From positions 17,345,971-17,409,970 of the forward strand of contig CM030360.1 of the NCBI GenBank assembly GCA_017893485.1: a stretch of 64,000 bases of DNA, read 5' to 3'. The DNA is from Hemerocallis citrina. Taxonomy: Eukaryota; Streptophyta; Magnoliopsida; Asparagales; Asphodelaceae. This document shows positions 25,377 through 35,631 of this stretch, piece by piece. A program made the translations under genes and the position numbers. The number at the start of each line of letters is the position of its first letter. Positions within the stretch are counted from its first letter, which is position 1. A model generated the notes under the pieces. It saw nothing but the letters and a program-made list of their open reading frames with translations, did no database searches and was not told the origin of the DNA.

Positions 25377-26294
25377 CTAGGTCTTCTTCTTTGATTCTCC
25401 ACTTGAATCTAGCCAATATGAAAACCAGAATTTTATATTAGTGATCAGCTTATCCACAGATGTATGCTTGTTGTGAAAAATTCTATCATTTATAGCATTC
25501 CAAAGACTCCAACAGACAGCTATAGTGACCAGATACCATGAGTGAGTGAATTTGTGGTTGTTGTGATCAAAACACCAAGTGGTGAAACATGCCGAGATGG
25601 ACTCCGGCAGATTGGTGATGTTGAAGGCTTGTGTGAAGTGTAGCCATGTTTGAGCGGCCTCCGGGCACTCAAAGAAGATGTGGTAGGTGGTTTCAATCTG
25701 ACATGCACAAGTAGTGCAGGCCAGATCACCATCCCAACCTTTAGAATGTAATCTATCCTTCGAGTTGAGCTTTTCTCCGCACAGCATCCAAATGAAGATT
25801 TTACATTTGAGTGGTGCGCATTTCTTCCAACAAGCACAAAAGAAAGGGGAGAGAAGGCCGGAGACACTACAGAAGGTGTAAGCTGATTTGACCGAATAGC
25901 ACCCAGAGATAGAATGGTTCCAGATAGCTTGATCAGGTTGCTGCGATGGCTGAACATTGGAGATGGCCTAAAGAAGAAGTCTCTTTTCCATCAAGACACT
26001 ACTAGTAGAGGATGTGTGCAGACTAGGTCTCCAAGTCCACATGCCTTGGTTCAGTATGCCCTGAGATCTCAGAGATGCTTCTTTGTTCCATGCTGCTTCA
26101 AAGAGGGAGGGGAAGAGGGTGGAAATGCTTTGTCTATCAATCCATTTAGAGGTCCAGAACTTGAGCAAGATCCCATTGCCAAGTTCCCAAGAGATCCCCT
26201 GATCGAATTGTTCTCTAAGTTTGAACAGATTCTTCCAGAAGTCTGAGGACTGGGCCTTGCAGTGGAAATCACCAGTGCATTTGGGAATGAGCAC
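25377..26294 (-). pseudogene. LINE ORF2 C-terminal part (zf-RVT domain), with stops
   Basis: Two collinear pieces in the same frame. The upper piece (26294-25968) reads SDFWKNLFKLREQFDQ and SWELGNGILLKFWTSKW, the conserved stretch after the reverse transcriptase in plant LINEs. The lower piece (from about 25860) reads KCKIFIWMLCGEKL, then CTTCACQIETTYHIFFECP, the cysteine/histidine zinc-binding domain (zf-RVT). A stop at 25968-25970 separates them. Directly upstream, LNYSTIVLIPK of the reverse transcriptase runs into this region, placing the internal deletion near 26270. Confidence 0.8.
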
Positions 26295-26336
26295 AATTGT
26301 AGAATAGTTCAGTCTATCGATGTCAGCTTCACCATG

Positions 26337-27782
26337 CTAGAGGGCCAGAAGCATATTGCATAAGTCATCTTGGATAGTTTCCCAGTGCTGTTGGTAGAAA
26401 TCCATAGAAAAACTATCAGGGCCTGGGGCTTTATCTCCATTCATATTGAAGATTGCTCTCCTGATTTCGTTTTTACTAAAATCTGCATCAAGTGTAGAGA
26501 GATCAGACATTGGTGATGGATAGAGAGATGCCCACTCTGTTCGAAAATCTGGCTCTGAGCTGGTGCCACAAATGTCTTTGAAATGTGACTCGAAGCAGGA
26601 TCTGATCGCCGACTGATCAGTGATGAGGTCTCCATTGTGAAGAAGTGAAAAGATGAAATTCTTGCGTCGCCTCCCGTTAGCCATGGAGTGGAAGAACTTA
26701 GTATTAGCATTACCCTCTTTGATCCAAGTGATACGAGATCTCTTTCTCCAGTATGTGACCTCAGCTTGGACTAGTTTGTGATATTCAGAACGAGCATCAT
26801 TGAGCTCAGCAGATTGGGTGGAGTCAGAATTCTGTGAATCAGCTAAAATATCAAGATTGTGAATCACTTGGAGCAGGGACTCCTTGCGCTTGGGAATGTG
26901 GCCGAAGACCTCGTTCCTCCACCTTCTGATCCTTCTCTTTAAGAGGGTAAGCTTCCTAGTAAAGATATCAACTTTGGATCCAGCACAATTGAAACTAGTC
27001 CACCAGCTAGTGACGTTGTGGTTAAAATCCTTGTGAGAAGCCCATGCTTTTTTGAATTTGAAGTAGTGGGTTTTGTTCTGAATTGCTTGGGAGTCAAGAA
27101 TAATAGGGCAATGATCAGATGCAATACGGGGTAGGGAGTGTTGGACGCAAGAGGGGAAGGACTGGTCAAACTTGCTTGAGATAAGGAATCTGTCTAGTCG
27201 CGCACAAGAAGCATTTTGCCTGAGGTTAGACAATGTATATTTCCTTCCTGCCAGTGGGAGATCAATGAGTTGTAATTGTTGAATCCAACTGCAAAAGTTC
27301 TTCATGTCTCTAGAGCTGGAGCCTCTGTTCCTTTCTTGATTGGAGACGGTCACATTGAAGTCTCCACAGATGACCCATGCATCACAAAGTACTCTACGTC
27401 GCTGCACAATTTCATGGAAGCAGAGGTCTCTATCATCAAGCTTAAAAGGAGCGTAAACTGAGGTGAGGGACCATTCAATCCCTGATGATCTAGTGCGGAA
27501 CGAGAGGGAGATTGAGAATAAATCAATGGCACAGTACAGGCAGTCGAAAAAGTTGTCATTCCTGCCAACAAGAATGCCACCGCGGCTATCAATAGCATCT
27601 AGGGATTGCCAATTATTAATGTAATTTCCTCCGATGGAAGAGAGTTTACGAGTGGAGGGTTTAGACAGCTTAGATTCATGTAGGCATGCTACATTGATTT
27701 GGACATTCTGGAGTCCGTCGTTTATCAAGGTACACTTATAGGGGTTGCCTAATCCCCGAACATTCCAACTTACTATCTTCAT
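26337..27782 (-). pseudogene. LINE ORF2: apurinic-type endonuclease plus start of reverse transcriptase
   Basis: The start is taken at MKIVSWNVRGLG (27782), the canonical beginning of plant LINE endonucleases. An in-frame ATG 13 codons upstream is less likely. Catalytic landmarks are present: SWN (residues 4-6), HESK (usually QESK/QETK), VICGDFNV and SDHCPI. These nick target DNA to prime reverse transcription. A coil-rich linker follows, then KAPGPDSFS, the first block of the reverse transcriptase. The frame ends at a TAG at 26337-26339. After it the reading continues for about 20 residues to VLIPK and then drops out through the deletion. The HESK variant and the missing polymerase core mark a decayed element. 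Confidence 0.85.
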
Positions 27783-27833
27783 TGAAAGTGAAAACACACA
27801 ACAATTGCAAAAAACAAGCAAGGTGCAACCATC

Positions 27834-28397
27834 TCAGGCATCAATTGAGCTGTTGCTGTTGATCAGGGGATCAACTGCAACCCCTGCAACCTGTTTGAGC
27901 TTGGAGATTAAGTGTGGCCCAGTAGCCGCCACTCCCACGGATTCCGCAACTTCGAGGAAATCATCATTAGAAAGTAAAGCGAATGGATTGCGGCATGCAT
28001 AGTTAATAGAATGCTTCGAAGAGGATGTACCTGCCGATTTATGGAGGGAGGCAGCCTTAACGGAGGTGCGCGGATGGTGTAGGAATGGCCTGGAGGAGGA
28101 AACCTTTGTTGCGGATCTGCTGCGCTTGCGGCGCTTGCTAGTTCCTTCTTCAAATCCAGGGGGTACAGAGCCTGTGGAAGAGGTGGAGGGTTTCAAGTGA
28201 CGCCTTGGAATGAGGGACTTTGTTCTCAAACAGGAGGCTGAAGCTCCAATGGCACCAGAGCTGAAGTGGAAGTTCTTAGGGGTCTCAAGTTTGGAGACAC
28301 GCTTGGTGACCTCTGCTTCAAGGACAGATTCCACTGCCGGTTTGATTTGGAGGAATGAGGATTGGGGAATGCTGACTGTCTTGCCTTTCCATTCCAT
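27834..28397 (-). pseudogene. C-terminal end of LINE ORF1
   Basis: A serine/lysine-rich tail (187 residues) with VPPGFEEG and NPFALLSNDDF, which resemble the C-terminal tails of plant LINE ORF1 proteins just before ORF2. It is in the same nominal frame as ORF1 upstream. The 36 intervening codons contain stops, while another frame there reads IIEIDSDSPKG, so a frameshift near 28510 and a compensating one near 28400 are likely. Confidence 0.6.
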
Positions 28398-28505
28398 CTA
28401 ACACATCTCTTCTTCAGATGCTAAGTCATGTGAGTTGGCAGAGCTGTCGGGATGGGTTTGTGACGCTGCGAAGGAATATCCAGATTGCCCTTAGGCGAAT
28501 CAGAG

Positions 28506-29786
28506 TCAATCTCTATGATAGGGGATAGGATTTGGTACAACCGGTTCCACTAATTGTTGAGGGGGAGGGACCACTTTAGGAATCTTCGCACTAGAATCCG
28601 CCAAGTCAGAGATATTCAAAAATTGATTGGCAAAAAGGGAAAGATTTTGTGGGGGCTGTGACTGTGCCGCCAAATCTTTAACCGTGACAACTGCCTCCGT
28701 GATTTTCGCCTTTCCTTTATTGTCCCCGATCACTCCTTGATCACGTAGCGGGACTTTCGGGGGGATTTCAACTGTTTGCTGTGCCGGCGGTGCTTCCCTC
28801 CGACGCCAGAAGCTGGTGGAAGATGCAGTGTTTTGAGAAAAAAGTCTTACCTTGCCGTTAGCAACATCAGCTGAGGGGATGGGGTTGCCGTAAATAAGCA
28901 CCGGAACTTCATGGACTTGCAGTTCCTTGGTCCAAGGCACTTGATAATGGATTAGTAGATTCTTGGGGATGAGGCCAACATCATCGACTTCGATCAAAAT
29001 TAGGGCTTGGTCACGGGAGGTTGCTGCTTTCATGTCTCCACTCATGGCCACGTACTTTCCGAATGGTTGAACAATTTTCTCTATGGAGCTTTGATTCCAC
29101 ATGTGGAATGACAAAAGGGGAACATTAATCCAGGTAAAGCAAGGCTTAGGCTTCATCTTAGCTCCGAAGTCCATCGACCACGGGGAGAAGGTTGCATTAT
29201 AGCCTGAGAACTGAAAAACCCCATCTGTGATGGCTCTTTTATCCTCTTCTTCTGATGGGAATTGGACGTGGAAAACCCCGTCACAAACCCTCTTTACTTC
29301 CCACCATCCGCCTTGTCGCCTCCAGGCAAAGTAGAGAGCGCTTTCTATTGTTGCGGCATCTGGGTTGGATCTGGGGTTGATCAGGTGAAGGAAAGCGCTT
29401 GCATGCAGCGCTGGAAGGGCCGAAGCTATCTCTGAGTTGTGGGCAAGCTCGATGGCCATGAACTCCCTTCTGTTGAAGATCGGACAGTCTCTGACTCGAT
29501 GACCTACCTTTCGACAGTTGAAGCAATGTATACCGCTCTTCCTGCAGTCTTTCGCCAGGTGGTCCATGTCCTCACACCGCATGCATCTTGTCTCCATCTT
29601 GCTACGACGATATTCGTGTTTGATCTTGGGTCGGCGATTGTAGAGGCGATTTGAGGGGAAGGAGGGTTTGGGAAGAGGAAGGGGATTTTTTGGGATTTTT
29701 GGTTGAGAAGTGGAAGGGGCGGGGTGTAAAGGGTTTTGGCATGGGGATCGAGAAGAGTAATGATGAGGGGGAGGAGCCATTAGCAC
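28506..29786 (-). pseudogene. LINE ORF1: CCHC zinc knuckles followed by DUF4283
   Basis: This encodes the RNA-binding ORF1 protein of a plant LINE. Residues about 67-100 contain two zinc knuckles, CMRCEDMDHLAKDC and CFNCRKVGHRVRDC. A DUF4283-like RNA-binding region follows (about residues 125-285: GVFHVQFPSEEEDKRAI, FSPWSMDFGAKM, CFTWINVPLLSFHMWN). In most plant LINE/copia-like proteins DUF4283 precedes the knuckle, so the order here is reversed. The frame ends at 28506 in NPIPYHRD, apparently after a frameshift. The true start is uncertain. The first 60 residues are proline-rich and may be leader. Confidence 0.75.
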
Positions 29787-29984
29787 CTGAGCATAAGATC
29801 TGCTCTTGTACCAAGGCAGCTATGCTCTCTCGTCTCTCCTCTCTCATGTTTCCAAAATTTAAAAAAAACCCATCTTTTTCCTTACTAGCTTGCAATATCA
29901 GTTGATTTCATGGTAGAAGAGATATAATAAAATAATGTTGAGCTAGATGAAAATTCATGGAAGTGTCTCCTTTCATTCCCAAAT

Positions 29985-31480
29985 TTAATACAAAAATACT
30001 AATACTTAAATTATATTAAATCCCAAATTAATATTTCAAATTATATCAAGAGATTATCTCAAATAAATAAAATAAATTAAGATTACTACATATTGCTAAA
30101 ATATAACCATAATTTGTGGCTTGAATTGGGCTCATGTTGATTTGGCTTCGCTTCATATTTTGCTGGACTCTTCTTTGAACCTCATAGATCATATGCATTA
30201 AGAAGATTTGAGGCATATTTCCAACATTATCTTCCCAATACATATTTTACTGGTTGAGGAAGTTGCTATCATAATTTTGTAATGGTTCCTTGATCCCCTG
30301 AACTTCTTATGTATATAATTTTGTGGAAACATAAATCCATATTTCTGTAATTTTGTTAATCTTATAATGGCCATTTCTATATAATTATACTTCTAGCTCG
30401 AATATGAAAAATGCTAAGTATACTACCTTTTTCTTTTTTATACTATTTTCGTAATATTTACATACTACTAAGCTGATGAAGATGGAGCGTATGTAAACAT
30501 TTTTACATTAACTGTTAGTGAACATCACTTTCTTAAGTCTATGAGGGTAAAATTAGTACCCAAGTAGTTTAATTAACACTACTTCTTGAAAATATATTTG
30601 AATTGATTAATTAGGCTAAAGTCCAGTAAACCAACCTAGTTAGATATCTTTGGCTCATACTAGTTTCATCATTTATCATGTCTTTACTTTCTATAACTCT
30701 TATACGATCACTTCTCAATAGAAAACTCATATTCAATCAACAACAGAACGAGGAACGAGTTGTATTTGTATCGTCCCATTTGAGGGGGATATATCTATTT
30801 GATATTTTTTAATATATTGTTGAGGCTAGAGTCCGTTTGACTCTATCCAATTATCGAAAGAAAAAAAAAATCTATTTGCTCAATTCTTGGGAAATTTTTT
30901 TTTAGAAACAAAGCAAGAAGCTTTTATTCATCAACACATTACAAATTGTTACATTACAACATTCAAAACGACCGACAATTATACTTGAACATGATTAAAA
31001 CAAACTTAAAACATCAATAGTAGTAGACGGAGGACGCAACATTATTATATAATGCACCTCAAGTGCAATTATTAATATTGATTCAAACCATACTTCAATT
31101 ATACGGTTTAGAACCCTGCTGGAGAACCACCTTTTCTTGGGTCACTAATAGCATTAAGAAGTGTTACATCCGTTACTTGGTTATTGGAGTCAACTGTAAC
31201 CATAACGTTGTACACCACGAACTGGCAAATAGCTCCTTCCCCGTCCCATTTTTCAAGTACATGACCCTTGTCTTCTAGATAATCAATTAAATTTTCGGAG
31301 ACCTCGATATGATCTTGTGTGACTGTCGTGTAATTCTCATAGTAAACCTTGTTTGGAAATAACTGCACATTCAAAAGAGTTATGTTTAGAAATCTTAATT
31401 TAAAAAGTATTTGAATAAATGTTTTTTTTTGGCTCAGAATAGTTTAGAAGTTTTTGGGAAGTTTTTTTTTGGCTCAGAAT
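29985..31480 (-). repeat. Segmental duplicate of the GGT 3' end and downstream flank (copy 1)
   Basis: This block aligns in order with about 37050-39420. Shared segments include 'aaccataatttgtgg', the 'tcatagatcat' and 'ggaagttgctatcat' blocks, 'attcaatcaacaac' with 'cgagttgtat', 'ctcaattcttgggaaat', and the GGT terminal exon. Copy 2 has extra insertions absent here: a LINE fragment, a long TA array and a MITE. The similarity ends in the intron before the terminal exon, so only the gene's tail was duplicated or retained. Confidence 0.8.
31108..31362 (-). pseudogene. Orphan duplicate of the GGT terminal exon, intact
   Basis: The 255-nt exon is open from the splice acceptor (TGTGCAG before 31362) to a TAA at 31108-31110, giving 84 codons: QLFPN-type start, then YTTVTQDHIEV, GEGAICQFVV and SDPRKGGSPAGF at the C terminus. 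The last is the conserved end of plant gamma-glutamyltranspeptidases. It has no upstream GGT exons of its own. The counterpart exon of the main locus (39001-39320) is 320 nt because of a 65-bp insertion. This copy might serve as an alternative last exon 8 kb downstream of exon 5, which is untested. Amino-acid differences from the other copy are few. Confidence 0.8.
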
Positions 31481-32201
31481 AGGCTCAACCAATCAAAATC
31501 TTTCTTGGAATTGCATATATCCTTGTATATTATTATAAAAACTAGAGTAAAGTAATTTTATGGATGAAAACATTTCTCAATTAAAAGGTTGTATTTGTAA
31601 TGTTCATTTCAAATGCAAATTTTTCTGGATTTTTTTTAAAAATTTTAATCTTAAGATTTCTTATTTATTGTTTACTTAACTGGGAAGTTGCGAATATACC
31701 TGTTTAAAAAGGTATTTTAAATTTTTAGAATTAAATATTATACAAAATAAGATATTATTGTATTTCTTTTTTTAAATGTGATTTTCTCATTTTAAACATA
31801 ATAACGTTGGTAGTTTTACTTTGGAATAGCTATCTTTCGAGTTTTTTGATGGTTTGATGTCTGGATATGCGGTGGTGTGAACAAGTTTACTGGCTTTTAT
31901 TTCAATGCAACTGGAGCTTATGAAGATGATGCCTGACTGATCGATATGGTGTTCTAGTTCATACTACTAGTCATCAGTGTTTTTCTGTGTTTGCCTTCAA
32001 ATTCTGTCATGTGTCTTTTCTTTTATACTTGTATCATAGGGCTGCAATCGAGCCGGGCCGAGCCGAATAGCTTCAGGCTCGAGCTTGGATCGTTAAGAAA
32101 ACGAGCTTAGTTTTGAGCTTGAGCTCGGTTCGAGCTTAGTTTTGAGCTTGGATCGTTAAGAAAACGGCGGGAGGGAGTGGTGGGGCGGTGAAGGTGGGGG
32201 T
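31481..32201. other. Intergenic DNA with a short direct repeat
   Basis: AT-rich, no gene recognised. At 32040-32170 a GAGC-rich stretch includes two copies of 'gagcttggatcgttaag' (about 32080 and 32142), a word type common in plant dispersed repeats. It sits directly upstream of the E2 exon fragment. Confidence 0.4.
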
Positions 32202-32354
32202 GACTTTGCTGGTGGGGTAGAGTTTGGGAGTGTGGTGCCGTTTACGACAATGCAGAGAGCGGTGAGTAGGAATATGGTGGATAGTTTGTCGGTGCTGACA
32301 TTTAGAGTTGGGTATACAATTACAACGGATGCGCTTGATGAGCTTTACAAGAAG
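32202..32354 (+). pseudogene. Exon fragment of plastid dihydrolipoamide acetyltransferase (PDC E2)
   Basis: The frame reads VVPFTTMQRAVSRNMVDSL then TFRVGYTITTDALDELYKK and stops at a donor-like AAG|GTGAGT (32354/32355). This is the start of the catalytic acyltransferase domain of the plastid-type E2 of the pyruvate dehydrogenase complex, which normally makes acetyl-CoA in chloroplasts. The upstream glycine-rich frame resembles a linker. No lipoyl domain, other exons or the catalytic HxxxD are nearby, so it is a captured or relic exon and not a gene. One change, SVLTFR where plants have SVPTFR, hints at relaxed constraint. Confidence 0.7.
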
Positions 32355-32809
32355 GTGAGTTTTTTTGTTTTTGTTTTGTGTGGTTTGTTTGATTGAGATA
32401 ATGTGGAGGTAGGAGGGGTAGGCTTTTAGAGTTGTAGATCGACATTAGCATGTAGTTGCATAGACATGTATCCCAACACGATAGGTCACAAACTTTTATA
32501 TTGTCAGTACGTGAGTTCGATACAATCATACAAGTAACTTTCAAATACAAATGTCTGTGCTGCATTTGTAATTAAAAGTTACAAATGAAAACTTTAGATA
32601 ACAAAAAATTCAAAAATAACAAAGATAAAATTAAATAGAATCTTTTGAGAAAGTATATATAGCTAATAACTTAGAGTTAATATTGAAAATTTATGAGTTC
32701 ACTATAGAAAAAAACTGTATCAAAGAGTATAATAATTTAAAATTTTTAGAGCATGGCTAAAGCTCTAGAGAGGTATGACGTAGGCTTTTAGAGTTGTACT
32801 GGGGATTTA

Positions 32810-33633
32810 GTGGCATTCCAAGAATGCATACCCGTACAGATAGAGTACTTGAAGCATTACAAACTTCACCTGAGAAAATTAGTTTGTCGAATAGAAGCAC
32901 AGAAAATCATCAACAACTCCATGGTTGTAATCAGTGCTGGTACTAATGATTTTGTCCAAAATTATTTTTTTTACCCAAACAGATCGAAGCAATTCACAGA
33001 ACCGCAGTACGAGGACTACTTGGTCTCACTAATGTCTGGATATATCAAGGTTTCAATATCTAACCCCTTCATATAATCTGACATTTTTTACGTAATGTGG
33101 TTGATTGACTACTAAAACATTTTGTTTGAAGTCTTTAATAACAAATGTACATTTTAACCAAGAAAAGCATTTATTCTTAAATAAAAAGTCAGTAGTAGAC
33201 ATCTAAACTAGCCCTTTAACACTTCCTTATAACAGAAGTTTTCTTAGATTTCTTGAACAGTCGATGATTTATACCATAAAAAGTGAAAGTGGCACTGAAA
33301 AATCAGTCAAGCGAATTTCTAAACAAGTTCCCTCATCTATTATATTTTGTCAACATCTGAAGATTTAATTTCTATTTTTTCTTAAGGAAATCAATCGAAT
33401 TGGGGCGAAAAGATTCGTATTTGTTGGAGTTCCACCAATGGGATGCCTTCCAATAGTTAAGACTATACTAGACAGTGTAGGATGTTTTGTTAGGATTAAT
33501 GATGTGGCAATGTCATTCAACTCAAAGATAGTAGCAGAGCTATCAGTTTTGAAAAAAAAATTGGGTATTAGAACTGCCTGTCTCGATATATACCAAGTCT
33601 TTCAAGAGGTTGCTGGGAACCCCAAAAAGTTCG
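32810..33633 (+). pseudogene. Two exons of a GDSL esterase/lipase (fragment)
   Basis: Exon a (about 32795-33049) carries block III, VISAGTNDFVQNYF, and ends at AAG|GTTTCA. Exon b (33387-33633) begins after CTTAAG and reads NRIGAKRFVFVGVPPMGCLP, the conserved GDSL-family block, ending at TCG|GTAAGT. Plant GDSL lipases are secreted serine hydrolases of about 350 residues. Here the N-terminal exon with signal peptide and GDS serine motif is missing, as is the last exon with the Asp-x-x-His catalytic pair. Splice sites look preserved, so it derives from genomic DNA and not a cDNA copy. It cannot encode an active enzyme. Confidence 0.8.
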
Positions 33634-34787
33634 GTAAGTAATTGTAGTTTTGATGGATTGTATAATTTTATTTAGATGAGTAGACTTCAAAAATTCTTCC
33701 TTACCTAAACACTATAACTATTTTCAAATCCTTACACTAAAAGATGCTTTACAAACCCTTCAAATAAAGATGGTTCAGAAAACACTATACTATTGGCCAT
33801 GTAAGTTCTTAAATAGTTTTTCTTATGATTTAACTTTTTACTTTTATGTTTTGTGCTCATTCTTTTCATATGCACACCTTATTTTCTTCTTTTTGTTTGG
33901 TGAACATGTTGGGTTAGTTTCTCTATTAGCTTTCTAAACACTCTTTAAGTAAAACAATGTTAAATACAAAGAAAAAAAATCAAATTAAACAACTGTTTGG
34001 CGACATCAGGTTTCAATAACTTAACTCAAATGGCCTGGAGAGAAAGGTTTCCTTTTTACTTGAAGTTGTATCAGTTAGAAGAAAAATGTTATTTGATCTC
34101 ATTTAGTATTAGATTTACATTTGTTTGATGGTCCACGTAAAACAGTTTTTGTCAAAACAAAATTTTCCATTCAAATAAAGATTTGTCGGACAAGCCGTTA
34201 CTTTCCATTGGGGTCGGTCGGACAAATCATGATAGTGCCATGTTTTGCAAGACACTAAGAACAGAGGCATTAATATGCCACCAAATGGTTTTCCATTCAA
34301 ATAAAGATTTGTCTTTGTTCATATTAATATATAGATAGATCCATTTTAACATTTAGTTGCTCCGAATGGGACATCTGCAACAAACCAGTAGCTTTAATCT
34401 TTACAACAGAACAAAACAAACACATCTTAGTTGTCAAACCCCATTACAAACTGATCTCATTCCACTGTTCAAGGCGACCAAATAATACAACCAAACCATA
34501 GGTTAAATCACAAATACAACACGGTCGCTTTTGATAAATAATCCATTCTTAGTAGGAATTGTAAAATGGTAGACAACCAACCAAGAAAAAATAAACTGAA
34601 TATACTCTTCACCTTTAATTATACAAGCATTTGAGTATTTTAACAACAAAAACAAAAACAAAAACGGGAGCAGTAGAGACTATAATTTTCACATACAAAG
34701 TAAAGTAGATCCTTTTAATAAACACAACAGCATCAATGTGGAATTGATGCAGGGAAGGATATCCAAATTCTTAGCACAATAGTACAG
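33634..34787. other. Intergenic DNA, no gene recognised
   Basis: AT-rich. A 23-bp direct repeat starting TTCCATTCAAATAAAG occurs near 34167 and 34290. Positions 34350-34787 may be the 3' UTR of the minus-strand terminal exon at 34788. Confidence 0.4.
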
Positions 34788-34845
34788 TTAGTGTCCTCCT
34801 CCAGGGTTTCTGTTCCATGACAAATATGAAGGGTCGCCTAGCTTC
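34788..34845 (-). pseudogene. Terminal exon of an unidentified host gene
   Basis: On the minus strand an acceptor TTTTGCAG is followed by a frame encoding KLGDPSYLSWNRNPGGGH and a TAA at 34788-34790. The pattern (strong acceptor, short C-terminal peptide, stop, then plausible 3' UTR) looks like a genuine last exon. I do not recognise the protein. No upstream exon is seen within 2 kb on the minus strand, so it appears to be an isolated fragment like its neighbours at 32.2-33.6 kb. Confidence 0.35.
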
Positions 34846-35631
34846 CTGCAAAATTGAAGATCAAAGAAAAGAAAGATTGTAAGAATTAGTGGGGGTTATT
34901 TCAAGTTATGAAATGATCTGGCCAACAAATATGAACTACAAGGCAAGTTATTTGGCCAATGCAACTCGATAATGCCAACTTTGTTGCACATTGGCCTCAA
35001 CATAACTGAGTGTTGTTCTCCTAACAAACAGAAATTGCTTTTTATAGTATACAATGAGCACTTCTATTTCTTTATGCTTCGCTTTCTAAGCCATAATTTC
35101 CTAATTTATAAATGCAACTACATTGATCAATTGGGGTTGCAATAAGGTAAATTGATATTTACTACAACTACATCCTATGTTTGCCGTTAATTGCTGCTAA
35201 TTTAATGCTCCCCCCCTCCCCCCCTCCCCCCCTCCCCCCCCCCCCCCCGATTGTCGTCTACACTCAGAACCGTTATGTACATATTGACAGTTTAACTTTT
35301 GGTAGGGTGGATGAAGAACATGTTGGGTTCAAACCATTGAGTTAAAAGGCATTGTATTGTTTGAAAGGTAATGGTTTCAAAACTCTTACTATTGTTTTAA
35401 AACTCATTATTTTAATTGATTATTGTAAACTCTTACTATTTGTTTCAAAACCCTTACAGTTTTTTTAGGCTCACTGTTTGGTCCCATTTTTGAAGACTTG
35501 AAGCATTGTATTTTCCTACAACCCTGTAATTTTTTTTTTTGGTCATTCTTTTGGTTGGTGTATATTATGGTGGATGATGTAATGGTTATAATAGTTGTAA
35601 TATTTATAGCATTTTGAGAGATGATGTAAGT
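34846..35631. other. Intergenic DNA with a C-rich run
   Basis: No gene seen. A poly-C tract with regularly spaced single T residues (CCCCCCT type) lies at 35209-35248 and may be length-variable. Confidence 0.5.

Larger units (their letters stand above)
24938..29880 (-). mobile_element. L1-type LINE, internally deleted, non-autonomous
   Basis: On the minus strand the order is 5' leader, ORF1 (29786 down to about 27834, frameshifted), ORF2 with endonuclease and the start of reverse transcriptase (27782 to 26337), a junction, the ORF2 C-terminal domain (about 26294 to 25377), and a 3' UTR ending in a TA-repeat tail at 24938-24961. Most of the reverse transcriptase, including the catalytic YxDD box, is missing, so the copy is dead. 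I could not identify a target-site duplication. Confidence 0.85.

Noticed and set aside
32810..33633. Functional GDSL lipase gene
   Set aside because: First exon with the catalytic serine and last exon with the Asp/His pair are missing, so only a fragment can be claimed.
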